From positions 62,001 through 126,000 of the forward strand of contig JAJEKV010000113.1 of the NCBI GenBank assembly GCA_021234155.1: a stretch of 64,000 bases of DNA, given 5' to 3'. A program made the translations under genes and the position numbers. This DNA comes from Isoetes taiwanensis. Taxonomy: Eukaryota; Streptophyta; Lycopodiopsida; Isoetales; Isoetaceae. The notes beneath the pieces are model-generated. The model did not search any database. It saw only the letters and a list, made by a program, of their open reading frames with translations, and had not been told where the DNA came from. How positions within the stretch are numbered: position 1 is the first letter of the stretch; every line of letters starts with the position of its first letter. This document shows, piece by piece, positions 12,084 through 21,999 of this stretch.

Positions 12084-13120
12084 CAACTCTTTTGTACAAT
12101 GTGGCTATGCCCATCAATGAAATTGATAATTTTATTCCATCTTTGTCTGTACAATGGTTTCTTTGGCCAAATTTTGTTGTTTCAGCTGAACCAAACTATA
12201 AGCATTCGCTCATGTTTGTGCAATGATTCTTGGGCACACGGCCAACATGTTTAGGAAGCCATTTTGGGAAGCACATAAGCTATAAAGCATTATGCATTGC
12301 ATGGGGAAACGGAGGTTCATTTCTAAAAAAAGAAAAAAAGGGATGTTAATACCATTGGTTGGGGCTGTGAAGGAAAGAGGCACTCTGTGGAGCATACAGA
12401 AAATATCATGTGCGGTCATGACCAACTGAAAATGTCACGTGAAATGGTCCTGACTGTGGAAACAAGTGGGCATTTGCATGTAATGGTGTCTTAAACAGCT
12501 GAAACATTTGCTGACAGGCGTTCTAATATTAAGGACCCACATTGTGCGTTCCCATGCATGACCATGACATTATTGTCTTGGAAACTTCTTATAAAACTCA
12601 ACTGCCCAACTGTCCATACCCGTGTTTAGTTAAGGTATATATAACACCTTGCCCCAACACATGCTCATGGCAGATTCACATGCACAGGAAAAAACGTCAG
12701 CTGCAAGAGGGCGTGACATCTTGGCAGCTCTGCAAGTTTTTAAACAGCATTGTAAATTTTGAAGCAGGGCATACACCTATGAGCGGAACTGTTGTTGCAG
12801 CTAGAGGGCTGCCCACCTCCCTGGCTGCTGCAAATTTAGGGGCTCCTCTGAATCTCGCTCCCACGTTAGATCCAGGTTGGTTAATTCTCACCAAAAAATC
12901 AAGCCACCACACACTATAATTGGTTTAAACATGTGATAAAAACATATAGTGCCCTCTCTACTTTCATTGTCTTTGAAGCTTCTAAACAACTACTCTATGT
13001 TGAGAACACACCCCCAAAAAATGAGGGAAAAAAAAGCTGGAGATAACCTTTTTATGAGTCCACTGAGGACCATGGCTCGATACCATGTTGAAAATGTTCC
13101 TAGATTGGGTGGACACGGGG
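12084..13120. other. no gene seen
   Basis: Downstream flank of the SAUR gene. It has short frames only, with no recognisable domain. A second CACGTG occurs near 12434. Confidence 0.5.
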
Positions 13121-13128
13121 GTCCCAAC

Positions 13129-14251
13129 CATAGTTGGGACCGACCTAGGTCGGCCCCAAAATCCGATTACACGTTTCCAACCTTGGTCTGAGTCGCCTAA
13201 TCCACCCAAAACAACTTGGACGAGTCTAAAACAAAAAAAAATAAAATAATTTTTTTTGCCCCTTTTTATCTGTCTGTTGCATTGAGTAGGCACAGAATAG
13301 CCGGAATTGACCATTTTCGACCAGATTTGAGCAGTCGAATTCCTTCCCGAGTCTTTCCACCCTCTGTTTCAACGAATGCAACGCAGGCCATAGCCAAATC
13401 GAGCTCGAGGTAAGGTTTCTTCCATATACTTCTTCGTTTCTAGGTCCGGGCCGTAATGTAAAATATGTTTGGATATGCTTGTTTGGCAATAAAGATGCCA
13501 GCCGATCTTAGTTCTCAGCCAAAACATCACCAAGAGATCTTAGTTTTCAGTAAAAGCAGGTAATATTTTGGCCATTTTTCTGTCTTATGCCGTTTCATTC
13601 AAATGCCCAGGTCTGCTTTTTAATTTTTTCCCATATCTTATGTTACTAAAATTCTTGTTCCAGACGTCTTTGTTAGGGATTCTATGTCAATGCTGGTAAG
13701 GTAAATGAATCAATAATCTACGTTTGGCTACAATTTTTGTAGGAATAGTTTTGAGGCCATTCTTGCACTTCTATATTACATCTAATTCCATCTTATGGCT
13801 GTTTTCAGTTGGCCTACAAATTCTTGGCAGACAACTCTATGCAAAGCTAAATATATGGATCTGTGGTGTGGTTCTGACTAGAAAGGTAATCATTGTGTAT
13901 GAGTTTCATGCTTGATCATAGTCCCACTGCCTTTTGTTCATGCGCACATACAGTTTACACATATAGACAGACTATTGCCATGTATGAAACTGCTGGGTTA
14001 GGTGATTTGTTCAATAAATATTTTGGTCCTAAGTTGTTTAAGCTCTAGTCTTCTTTCTATCTTGCTATTTATTCAGAATTAATGGTTTCTGAAGATGTAT
14101 TACATGTTGTTTACAAATTATCTTTAGAAAAATAAAAGCTTGGATTTTGGCAGAATAGCTCGGTAGGTCGACAAAAAATCCCCACCTAGGTCGGCCTTGT
14201 CCCACCTAGGTCGGCAAGTCGGCTAGGCCGATGGGTCGCGCCCCAACTATG
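13129..14251. mobile_element. non-autonomous hAT-like element (1123 bp)
   Basis: The left end CATAGTTGGGACC and the right end, read in reverse complement as CATAGTTGGGGCG, form the terminal inverted repeats. They are followed on both sides by GACC/TAGGTCGG-rich subterminal motifs. The flanks 13121-13128 (GTCCCAAC) and 14252-14259 (TTCCCAAC) match at seven of eight bases, the 8-bp target duplication expected of hAT elements. No transposase is encoded. The frames inside are short and unrelated to known proteins. Confidence 0.7.
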
Positions 14252-14262
14252 TTCCCAACCTA

Positions 14263-14295
14263 TGCCCAACAAGCAATGCTTGGCACTATTACTAG
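14263..14295 (+). mobile_element. Helitron 3' terminus
   Basis: A GC-rich hairpin (GCCCAACAAGCAATGCTTGGC) is followed about 10 nt later by CTAG at 14292-14295 and then T. This is the standard plant Helitron 3' end inserted between A and T. The matching 5' TC end was not found. Its body would overlap the neighbouring hAT element. Confidence 0.55.
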
Positions 14296-14514
14296 TTCAC
14301 TATAATGTTTTTATGGGTGAAAATAGCTTTACTCCAATTTTGGTAATTCAGACGCGGTGAATACTCTCCCGCGAAATCACAGACCCTACGAGAACGGGAT
14401 CCGTTCCCGAAGGTCCTGTTTTTCGTACCTGATAGTGTTAGGTGTACCCTCTGATGGATCCCAACCGTCCGTCTGCAGGGTGCATCCTGGCTGTCCATTT
14501 TATACCTCCCCGCG

Positions 14515-14955
14515 GAATCACAATGGCAGAATACCGCCGGACGAAATCACCGCCCTTTTATTCCACGAAACAGAATCACACTGCCTCGATACCACTGGAT
14601 GGAATCACGTTCTAGCATTCACCCCTGTGGAATTACCAGTGGCAGATTCTACGGGATGGAATACCATCGACGGAATCACCACGTGAAGTATTCCGCTGGA
14701 TGGAATCACCATCTTGTAATTTCGCCAGATGAAATCACCGCGTTGCACTTCTGCGCGGCGGAATCACCACAGTGTAATTTTGTCAGACGCAATCACCGAT
14801 TTGTAATTCCGCCTGACGGAATCACTCCGTTGCACTTTTGTCCGGTGGGATCATCACAATGTAATTCTGCCAGACGGAATCACCATACTGTGAATCCACC
14901 AGATGGAATTACGTCTTTGTGATTCTGCATAACGGAATCACCACATCTACTACAC
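14515..14955. repeat. degenerate minisatellite, unit about 29 bp
   Basis: Roughly a dozen or more units of about 28-30 bp run head to tail, each carrying GAYGGAATCACC followed by GTGTAATTCYGCC with point differences. Each unit contains GGAAT and ATTCC and so is partly self-complementary. Open frames across it (14357-14922) arise from the repeat and are not genes. Confidence 0.75.
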
Positions 14956-15671
14956 TTGCATGTCTGATACGTGACTAAATCGGGATATGCAAGACCATAT
15001 CGACGGCCATTGCATCGTCGTGAGTTCATCCCACCGGAATTTTTTAAATTCTCAGCCCATGCACGGCTGTTCATACCATCCCACGAAATCACCTACTTTT
15101 GTTTTGACCTGCCTCAGTTCGATGACGATGGCGGGGAGTTCGGCATGGACCTGGATGAGAAGATTGAGGAGGTACGTGCCTGGAACAACCCAAGTCCGTC
15201 TCCTTGCAGTGGCGCAAGCTCTAATATCATTTCTAGTGGCAGTTGCAAGCATGCATTTGGCAAACAGACCCTGCAGAAGGGCATTTTGACCACAGTCGAC
15301 TACCCTGGATCATGTTAGAGAACAAGGGTCCTATCTGCAAAGGGGAGTACTCAACTAGTGTGGGTGAGCCACATTCTCACCTCACGAGTTAGGGATTTCA
15401 TTGCCGGGGAGCAAAAGTGGGGAAGCACCATGCAATTTCTATATAAAAAGCTCTTAAAGGAATAAAGAGCTATCCAAACCGAGCAAAGGTTCATATCTGA
15501 CCTTGAAGAGGTCATTACTAGTCATTCTAATTAGCTTTTACAAGAAGGCTCTGCAAAAATGAAAATAAATGACATGCAATTCGGGATGGAGATAAATGAG
15601 ACTGGCATGCCAGAAACAATCAAAATAAAACTGAGGAGATATGCAATCAGTCTGAACTTTTGAGATAGAAG
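14956..15671. other. no gene recognised
   Basis: A 115-residue frame at 14971-15318 includes an acidic patch (FDDDGGEFGMDLDEKIEE), but it resembles no family I recognise and overlaps two other frames of similar length. It is left uncalled. Confidence 0.4.
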
Positions 15672-15780
15672 AGGAGGATAACCCTCCTCTTGAGATGATT
15701 ATGGCAGATAACCCTCGAGGCCGGCATGGCCGAGAGGGTTATCTTCCATAATCATCGAGAGGGGAGGGTTGGCCTCCCTT
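15672..15780. repeat. strong hairpin, arms about 50 bp
   Basis: The arms GATGATTATGGCAGATAACC and GGTTATCTTCCATAATCATC pair almost perfectly around GGCCGGCATGGCC at about 15720-15730. Pairing continues outward through GGAGG...AACCCTCC. The full stem is about 50 bp with few mismatches. It could be a tiny foldback element or, if transcribed, a small-RNA-type precursor. Confidence 0.7.
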
Positions 15781-15794
15781 AAATATCTGGTGGA

Positions 15795-15892
15795 GGCAGT
15801 TATCATTATGGATCTGATAATCTCCTCAATCTCAGCCGTGGACTCGATAATCACTCAGGACCGAGTGATGGATTATCAGAAATAACCTCCCA
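15795..15892. repeat. second hairpin next to the first
   Basis: GATAATCACTC and GAGTGATGGATTATC pair across AGGACC at about 15850-15880, and outer GGAGG / CCTCC with CTGATAATC / GATTATCAG extend the stem. Its motifs resemble those of the preceding hairpin, so both may come from one older element. It lies just upstream of the duplicated cyclase block. Confidence 0.5.
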
Positions 15893-15912
15893 TGCGAAGA
15901 TGCTGATTTAAC

Positions 15913-16413
15913 CGTGGAGATTGCTGCAAATGACACCAGATGTTTAAGACTGTAGATTTGGGTAAGGTGACTTGTCACGTCAAATCAAAGAAGTCAAAGA
16001 AATGGAACCACCCATATGAGGGACCAAGAATGGGCCATTATTTAATTCTTTGGACAAAGCTAAATGGAATTCTGAAACATTTTAAAGTTTCTTTACATGA
16101 AGATTGCTATGCAGAGACAAGAACAAAGTCGGCTTAGAGCTCTGCAATCCTAAGAAATCAAAACTACTTTACTTAAATCCAAGTTTTCAACTCTTAGAAG
16201 CATGAGCATCATATTAAAACTAATTAGAGATGCTGGCTGGCACTGGGTTCAAATCACTGGACCACCGCAGTGAAGAATTATTTCAACCAACCAAAAAGTA
16301 ATGGCGGTCAATGCAACAATAGGCCAACTCAAAATGCTAAAGAGGCTGCCCATAAAATCTCGTTCTTATATAAGAGGGCACTTGGCATCAGGGGCATCAA
16401 CCCAGCAAAAGAT
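15913..16413 (+). promoter_or_regulatory. upstream block shared with the second cyclase copy
   Basis: This sequence matches 44780-45470 nearly base for base in long stretches, including TTTAAGACTGTAGATTTGGG and the region ending GGCTTAGAGCTCTGCAATCC. It holds a TATA-like TTATATAAGAGG at about 16367, some 45 bp before the ATG. The cyclase was therefore duplicated together with its promoter. Copy 1 keeps one unit of a 27-bp motif that is repeated five times in copy 2. Confidence 0.75.
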
Positions 16414-17266
16414 ATGGAGGCAAGTCTGGACGATGGCATCAGAAGAAGCCAAGAATTTCTGCTGTCGATTCAGAACCCTGATGGTTTCTGGAATCCAATG
16501 TTACAACAGTAGCAGAAGCTGTGTTGCTGCACAAAGCTTTTGAGAAGGATCTAAGTAGAGCCAGTGCACAAGGTGGAGAAATTCCTGCAATCGCGCCAGC
16601 GTGATCACGGCGGGTGGGAGTTGTTCTCTCGAGATGGCGGAAATCTGAGTGTCTCTGTAGAAGCCTACATGACTCTCAGGCGCTGATCCAGATCTCCAAA
16701 ATGCGTGTAGATTTATTGTGGAGCATGGTGGAGTCAGCCAGTGCCTCATATTTACCAAGCTCAAACTGGCCCTTCTTGGCTACTTTGATTGGTCTGGTAT
16801 TCCTTCCATTCCGCCATGGATCATGCTTCTGCCCGATTGGTTCCCTTTTACAGTCTATGACATGGCCACTTGGGCCTGTAACTGCACCGCCCCTCTTATC
16901 ATTGCCTTTGATTGGAAACCAATTTTCCACATCCATCCTCTTCTCTGCCTGGATGAACTCTATTCCGAAGGCCGCTCCAATGCCCGCTATGGATTGCCAT
17001 ATAAACGCACCTGGGCAGACATATTCATTTACATTGATCATGCCTGCAAGTTTTTGGAGAAATACAATCTGATGCCTTTCAGAAACAAAGGAATCGAAGC
17101 CGCTGAGAAATGGGTGCTAGAGAGGATCACTCTTTCAGGCCATTGGGGTTGTTCCTTGTTTACAGTCTTCTCCATGATAGGCTTGCGAGCCTTGAATTAC
17201 CAGGCATCTGAACACCTTGAATCCATTTACTTAAGATGCAACTCATGGAAACACCTTTTGTTTTAA
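16414..17266 (+). pseudogene. squalene-hopene-type triterpene cyclase, truncated copy
   Basis: The frame starting at the ATG matches the intact N-terminus of the copy at 45471 (MEASLDDGIRRSQEF then SIQNPDGFW). It loses 12 bp that encode the MGEL segment, then shifts frame. A further loss of about 16 bp (near 16680) removes part of the LRLLDVPA region. A long frame (16718-17266) then reads GGVSQCLIFTKLKLALLGYF, WIMLLPDWFPF, YGLPYKRTWAD and ERITLSGHWG, all typical of the N-terminal half of squalene-hopene cyclases. Homology to the other copy stops at about 17213. The catalytic DxDD region and the whole C-terminal half are absent, so it cannot be an enzyme. There are no introns in the matching part. 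It arose by duplication, not as a processed cDNA copy, because at least 500 bp of upstream sequence came along. Confidence 0.88.
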
Positions 17267-18269
17267 TAAGTGGAATGGAATCAGCATGCACGTAAAGTTT
17301 TATAACATTCTTTTGTTATGGGCTACACGATGGTGTGCTTTAATCCATTGCATGGCAGAGATAATGACCAGCATAATATGAAACAAAATATATTGTCTTA
17401 ATTTGGAGAAGGCAATAAAATAAACTTCACAACAACACTTTAGGACAATATTAAATTAAAAATGGAGGATAAGCTTAGATGTCCAATACGATGGATAATC
17501 CAAAAATTATGACATATCTCTAAGTGACTTCAAAGGTCTAACTTGTATATAAATAGAACTTCTAAAAGTGATAAACACCACCTGTTGGTAGGGGGGTATG
17601 AATATACGTATTTGAAAATGTAATATGGATTGAGTATTTTATTCAACTATACCAAAAGTTCTATACGTAAAAGATACACCCACAAAGGCTCTTCAAGCAG
17701 TATGACATAGTATTTACATTTTGTCACATTCTTAAATGGACAAATCTACTATACTCATGAAATGCTCAGAAAGTCCTTATCTCATAATAGAATAGAATCT
17801 TTCATTATATCTCATGGGTCAAATAAATTAGAAGAGAATAGATCGGTAGCCATATACTAACATTGTCTTATGGGTCTTGTTCCCATTCACTTTACGTTGC
17901 ATCCCCCGTGAGGATTTGAGTTAAAGGTCATGAATGAACCAACCAACCAACCAACCCTAAAAAAGGAGGAATGTTCTTTTGAAACGTATATATTTTATGT
18001 AATTAATGCACATTTCACATCTTTCTTTGTATGAAGTGGACCTAAAAATAAGAAATGAATCTACGTGAAAAGGAAGCACAAGCATCAAAAAGTAAGTTAA
18101 ATTGTAAAGATAAAGGTTAAAAGATTGTTGGGATTGAAAATCAATTTGAAAACAATCATCTTCGTGATCACTTCTTATTTTTCATTCTCCAATACCATAT
18201 AATAAGTCAACAAGAAATCATTATACTAGCCAAAGACTATGTCGTTGATTAGTGTTGGGCATAACTTCT
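17267..18269. other. no gene seen
   Basis: AT-rich flank between the cyclase pseudogene and the Gypsy element. A short (AACC)n run lies at about 17939-17957. Confidence 0.5.
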
Positions 18270-18413
18270 AAACCTGTCATGAACCTACTCGAAAAACAAG
18301 GAAAATACGTGGAAAATACGCAAGAAATACGCCAAATCGGCAAAGAATCTGATATATGAACAGGAATCAATAATACAATAGCCCGAAAGCAAGCAGGAAT
18401 ACAAGACAGATGC

Positions 18414-20137
18414 AACCATCATTCAATTAATTTAAGAATATGTCTTAATTTTGGGAGTTTTTTTTGCGCGCAGCTTCCGTCGCTTTTAAGCGTTTTTTTC
18501 TTCCCGTCGCTTTTTTTCTCTTCCCCTCACGCCGTCACTTTCTTGAAAAACTTTCCCACCTAATTTATTCACTTTCCCCCCCTTCTTCGTCTTTTCTTTT
18601 TCCTTATCCTTTTTTTTCAGTTTTTTATGCGCCCAATTTTTTTCACCTCTTTCTCTGTGTTCTGCCCCTCGTCCAGCGGCGCCTTCGGGCTATGGCGCCG
18701 TTTCTTCAGGCTATGGCGCCTGTTCTTCAGGCTACGGCCTCTTTAGGCTATGGCGCCTACTTAACCCATTTCGACTGAGGCAAGAAAGGATTCGTGGCCC
18801 GTTTTAGTCTGTTGGCTTGTTTAGCCATAGATTCGTGGCTTAGTTCTTCCCGAGGCTCTTACCTATTTCAGATGCAGGATACAGAAGCAGCTCTATCCTA
18901 TTTCGGTGCAAAAGACAGAGCAGTTCTTACCTATTTTCGATGCAAGGGAATCGATTATTGTGCATGCCTTCTCTTCAGGTCTTATCCACAAGATTTATTG
19001 TTGCTTTCACTTCTAGGTTGTCAAATGCTCAGCATCGCTCAGTATAGATACAGCTCAGTATGATTCAGCCGTGCTTGTTTTGACTGGCCTAGATTCAATC
19101 CACAAGCCCATGGCTGGCTGTTTAACCGACCTCTATTTCTATCTTGCTATGGTGTGATCCCCTAGTGCCCGTGCAGCGTTTTCATGGCAGAAGTATACAT
19201 AGATTACTTTAGGACATGATTCCATAGCCATAGCAGAGTTGGCCGCTACTGATATGGTTCTCCTTCACCAAAGCTAGGCCGACCTAGCTGAAGCAGAAAG
19301 TCAACAAAGCAAGCCCGACCTAAAGCACAGGAAGGATTGCAATTCTGTCGATCTAAATTATCTGGTGAGGAGGTCTATTCGGCATTGCTTTTTGATAGAC
19401 TTACATCCATAGATGCACTGGCCATTTTATTTACAGCTGATTGGAGACTCTTTGCAAGATTTCTTCTCTGATGTGAATGAAGAAAACGAAGAAAATGTGA
19501 ATGGGAAGGAAGAGCAGGATCATAAAACTGAGCAAAGGACACTGCCTATGGAGACCCAGTACATGTTTTTGAGGACAATAGTGATGGAAAAGAGGATATG
19601 GTGGTTTCTGATGCTTCTTCACAATTCTTAAATCGCGCTTGGCGCGATTTAAAACTACTACTTTAGTCATTTTTTTTGGAAACTTGTTGTTCTTTTTATC
19701 ATTTTGCATGTCATCTTTTATGGTTTTGTATAGCATATTCTCCTCATTTGCCTAGTATATTATGAATTTTGAACTTAACTTAATCTTAAAAACTTGCAAT
19801 TAAAGATTATTTTATGTTCTACATTACCATTTCTTAGGATGATGATGTAATATTTGCTTCATTTTTTTCAGTTTAGTGAAGTAAACAAACAAGAAATTGC
19901 TCTATAATGTAAAAAAACTCTTCTTTTTCACTATAATGGTATATGTTTGATTATTGCTAATTGCAACCAATTAAGTCCTTATTTAAAGAAAATATGAAAT
20001 AATAAAGAAATATACAGCATCCACAATGGTTTTGTAAAAGTTAAAAAAAATAACTTCACACCAATAAATGCCCCAAAAAAGTGTCATGCGGCGCGATTTT
20101 GTAATAGACATAATCCCAATTTAATTGAATGATGGTT
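18414..20137. mobile_element. TIR element with 4-bp target duplication, copy 1
   Basis: The ends AACCATCATTCAATTAA and its reverse complement are perfect inverted repeats. ATGC flanks both sides (18410-18413 and 20138-20141), and the uninterrupted LTR at 34155 shows the empty site with a single ATGC. The element is 1724 bp. Subterminal blocks differ between the ends (AAGAATATGTCTTAA at the left; a GGGATTATGTC block and an AATCGCGCC block read from the right). The interior is pyrimidine-rich at 18470-18620 and encodes no recognisable transposase. A second copy is at 53572-55328. Confidence 0.85.
18677..18752. repeat. short tandem repeat, unit about 21 bp
   Basis: About four units of GGCTATGGCGCC followed by TTCTTCA-like sequence lie within the TIR element. 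Confidence 0.6.
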
Positions 20138-20505
20138 ATGCCTAGAAGGCTCAAGACTGGCGTTGAACCGGAATGGAAAGAGATGCCTCCTTATATATCT
20201 AAACCAACGGTCAGGATCGCGCCACTCCAATGGGTGAGATCGCGCTAAGTGTTGCGCATGCATTTAGGTTCTAGAACATTCTAGAACCTTCTGGAGATAG
20301 TCCCACATATGAGGAAGACGTGAAGGAATGTCTTCAACAAATATTGGTAGTGCACTTGGCAAGAGTGTATGACTCGCAACTGGAAGGTTGTGAGTTCAAA
20401 CCCTGTCTTGTGCAACTACCCTTTTGCATCTGTGTGACGACCATCTTTTGTACATACGAGTATAATGATCGTGATGATACTAAATATCCGTATGGTCGCC
20501 ACACC

Positions 20506-20758
20506 ATCCCCCCCTCGATGGCGACGAGTCCCCAAGTCAAATGGGCAGTACTCAAACTTGGCTTGTTCTGCAATCTGGTGAAACCCGCACTTTGTCGCAC
20601 ATTAGTCGATTCTGCAGTTCCCGTGTTCTATCACTTGGCGAGTAACCTTCCCAATCAACAAAGTAATACAATCATCGACAGAGAAACTTGGAGTCCAGAA
20701 TCTCTCGAACCTCGAACTCCTCATGATCATCAATCTCGACTGGTGGTGGAGGTGGAGG
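20506..20758 (-). pseudogene. Gypsy polyprotein C-terminus: chromodomain
   Basis: Minus-strand reading gives PPPVEIDDHEEFEVREILDS, then an in-frame stop, then YYFVDWEGYSPSDRT. This is a retrotransposon chromodomain (EFEVREILDS...YFVDWEGYSPSDRTWE type), which in family members targets integration to modified chromatin. It is contiguous with 29345-29454 once the hAT insertion is removed: the joined linker reads DRVPPPPPPVE. The chromodomain has one stop, and its end decays before the polypurine tract. Confidence 0.8.
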
Positions 20759-21610
20759 CAGGGATAGGTTCAATACTGTATACGTTTTATACGCAATACG
20801 TATTTTTCGTTTGATACGGCACAAATTTGACGTTTAATACGTCAAAAATACGGCTAAAAAAAATTTCCTATTGCCGAAAACTTTCGTAGTTTAAAACAAT
20901 CAAGCTTTAAACACCAACCCCAAATTTGGCTCTATGTGTAGTTTTTTGCTGTCTTTTTCATAGAAAAACAACACTTAAAGCCCATCTGTTGTATTGTTCC
21001 GAAAATGCTAGAAACAACGTGTAGTTTTTGGCTAAAAAGTCTATGCATAGAAAATTGACAGCCTTTTGAGAAAAATTCAATGCGTTGTTTTTAGGTGTTG
21101 TTTTTTTTTTTGTTTTTACTAAAAACCTAACATGTGGTTTTACAGAATATCCACATGTGGTTTTTGAAAAACTTTTACAATAGTTGTTTTACTAAAAAAT
21201 CAACATGTGGTTTAAATGTAACATCCACGAGATAGTAGTTGTTTTCAAGTGTTGATTTTACTAAATAATAACACGTGGTTTAGCAAAATATCCACATGTA
21301 GAAAGGTGTAGTTTTTAAGTGTAGTTATTACAGGTAGAAAGCTTGTGTGGTTTTCTTATGTGTGGTTTTTTAGGATAAACTTTTGGTTTCTATATGTTGT
21401 TTTTAAGCAACATAGCATTGTTTCCTTTAAAAACATACATGCTTTTAAGGAATCTAATATGCTTCTGTTAATTTGCTAGCGTTATTTCCTTCAAGGAACC
21501 AAATGTTTGTGCTCTAAATCAATAGTCAATACATTCATTTTTCATTCTTTATTTGTTAAACAACTTCATATATTTTGAATGTTTTAAATTCTTGATGATA
21601 AACAAATGTT

Positions 21611-21996
21611 TATTTTGAATTCTTGATAGTAAAACAAAAGAATTGAGAAAAATATTATGACCATCCTTGTTATTATTGAAAGAAAGAAACAGATGTACAG
21701 CAAGAAACATATTTTGAATTCTTGATACTAAACAAAGGCATTGAGAAAAAAAATATGATCATCTTTGGTATTATTGGATGGAAAGAAACAGATATACAAC
21801 AAGAAACAAGACCATAGACTAGCCACCCTTTTCTGCATCTTTGAAAGCTAAACCCAGCCACATTGTTTTTGTAGCAGATCTTCACGAACTTGACAGTAAA
21901 ATAGGCCTATGTTGATAGCAAAGAAAAGATTAATAAAAAGACATAGCAGAGTATGTTCAAAGAAAAGATTAATAAAAAGACAGCAGAGTACGGTTA
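21611..21996. repeat. two short tandem duplications
   Basis: A 99-bp unit starting TATTTTGAATTCTTGATA is duplicated at 21611-21709 and 21710-21808. A 39-bp unit containing AAAGAAAAGATTAATAAAAA is duplicated at about 21919-21996. Confidence 0.65.
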
Positions 21997-21999
21997 CAA

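Larger units (their letters stand above)
18275..20505 (-). repeat. Gypsy 3' LTR (split by a TIR element)
   Basis: LTR parts 18275-18413 and 20142-20505 align in order with 34006-34427 plus 39937-40042 of the other LTR. Its sense 5' end TGTGGCGACC follows a polypurine tract (GAGGGGGGGATGG) at about 20506-20518. It contains a TATATAAGG box on the sense strand near 20190. Confidence 0.85.

Noticed and set aside
15940-16137. Small protein frame repeated at 44865-45170
   Set aside because: It lies in the duplicated upstream block. Similarity reflects the segmental duplication, and the second copy is stretched by tandem repeats.
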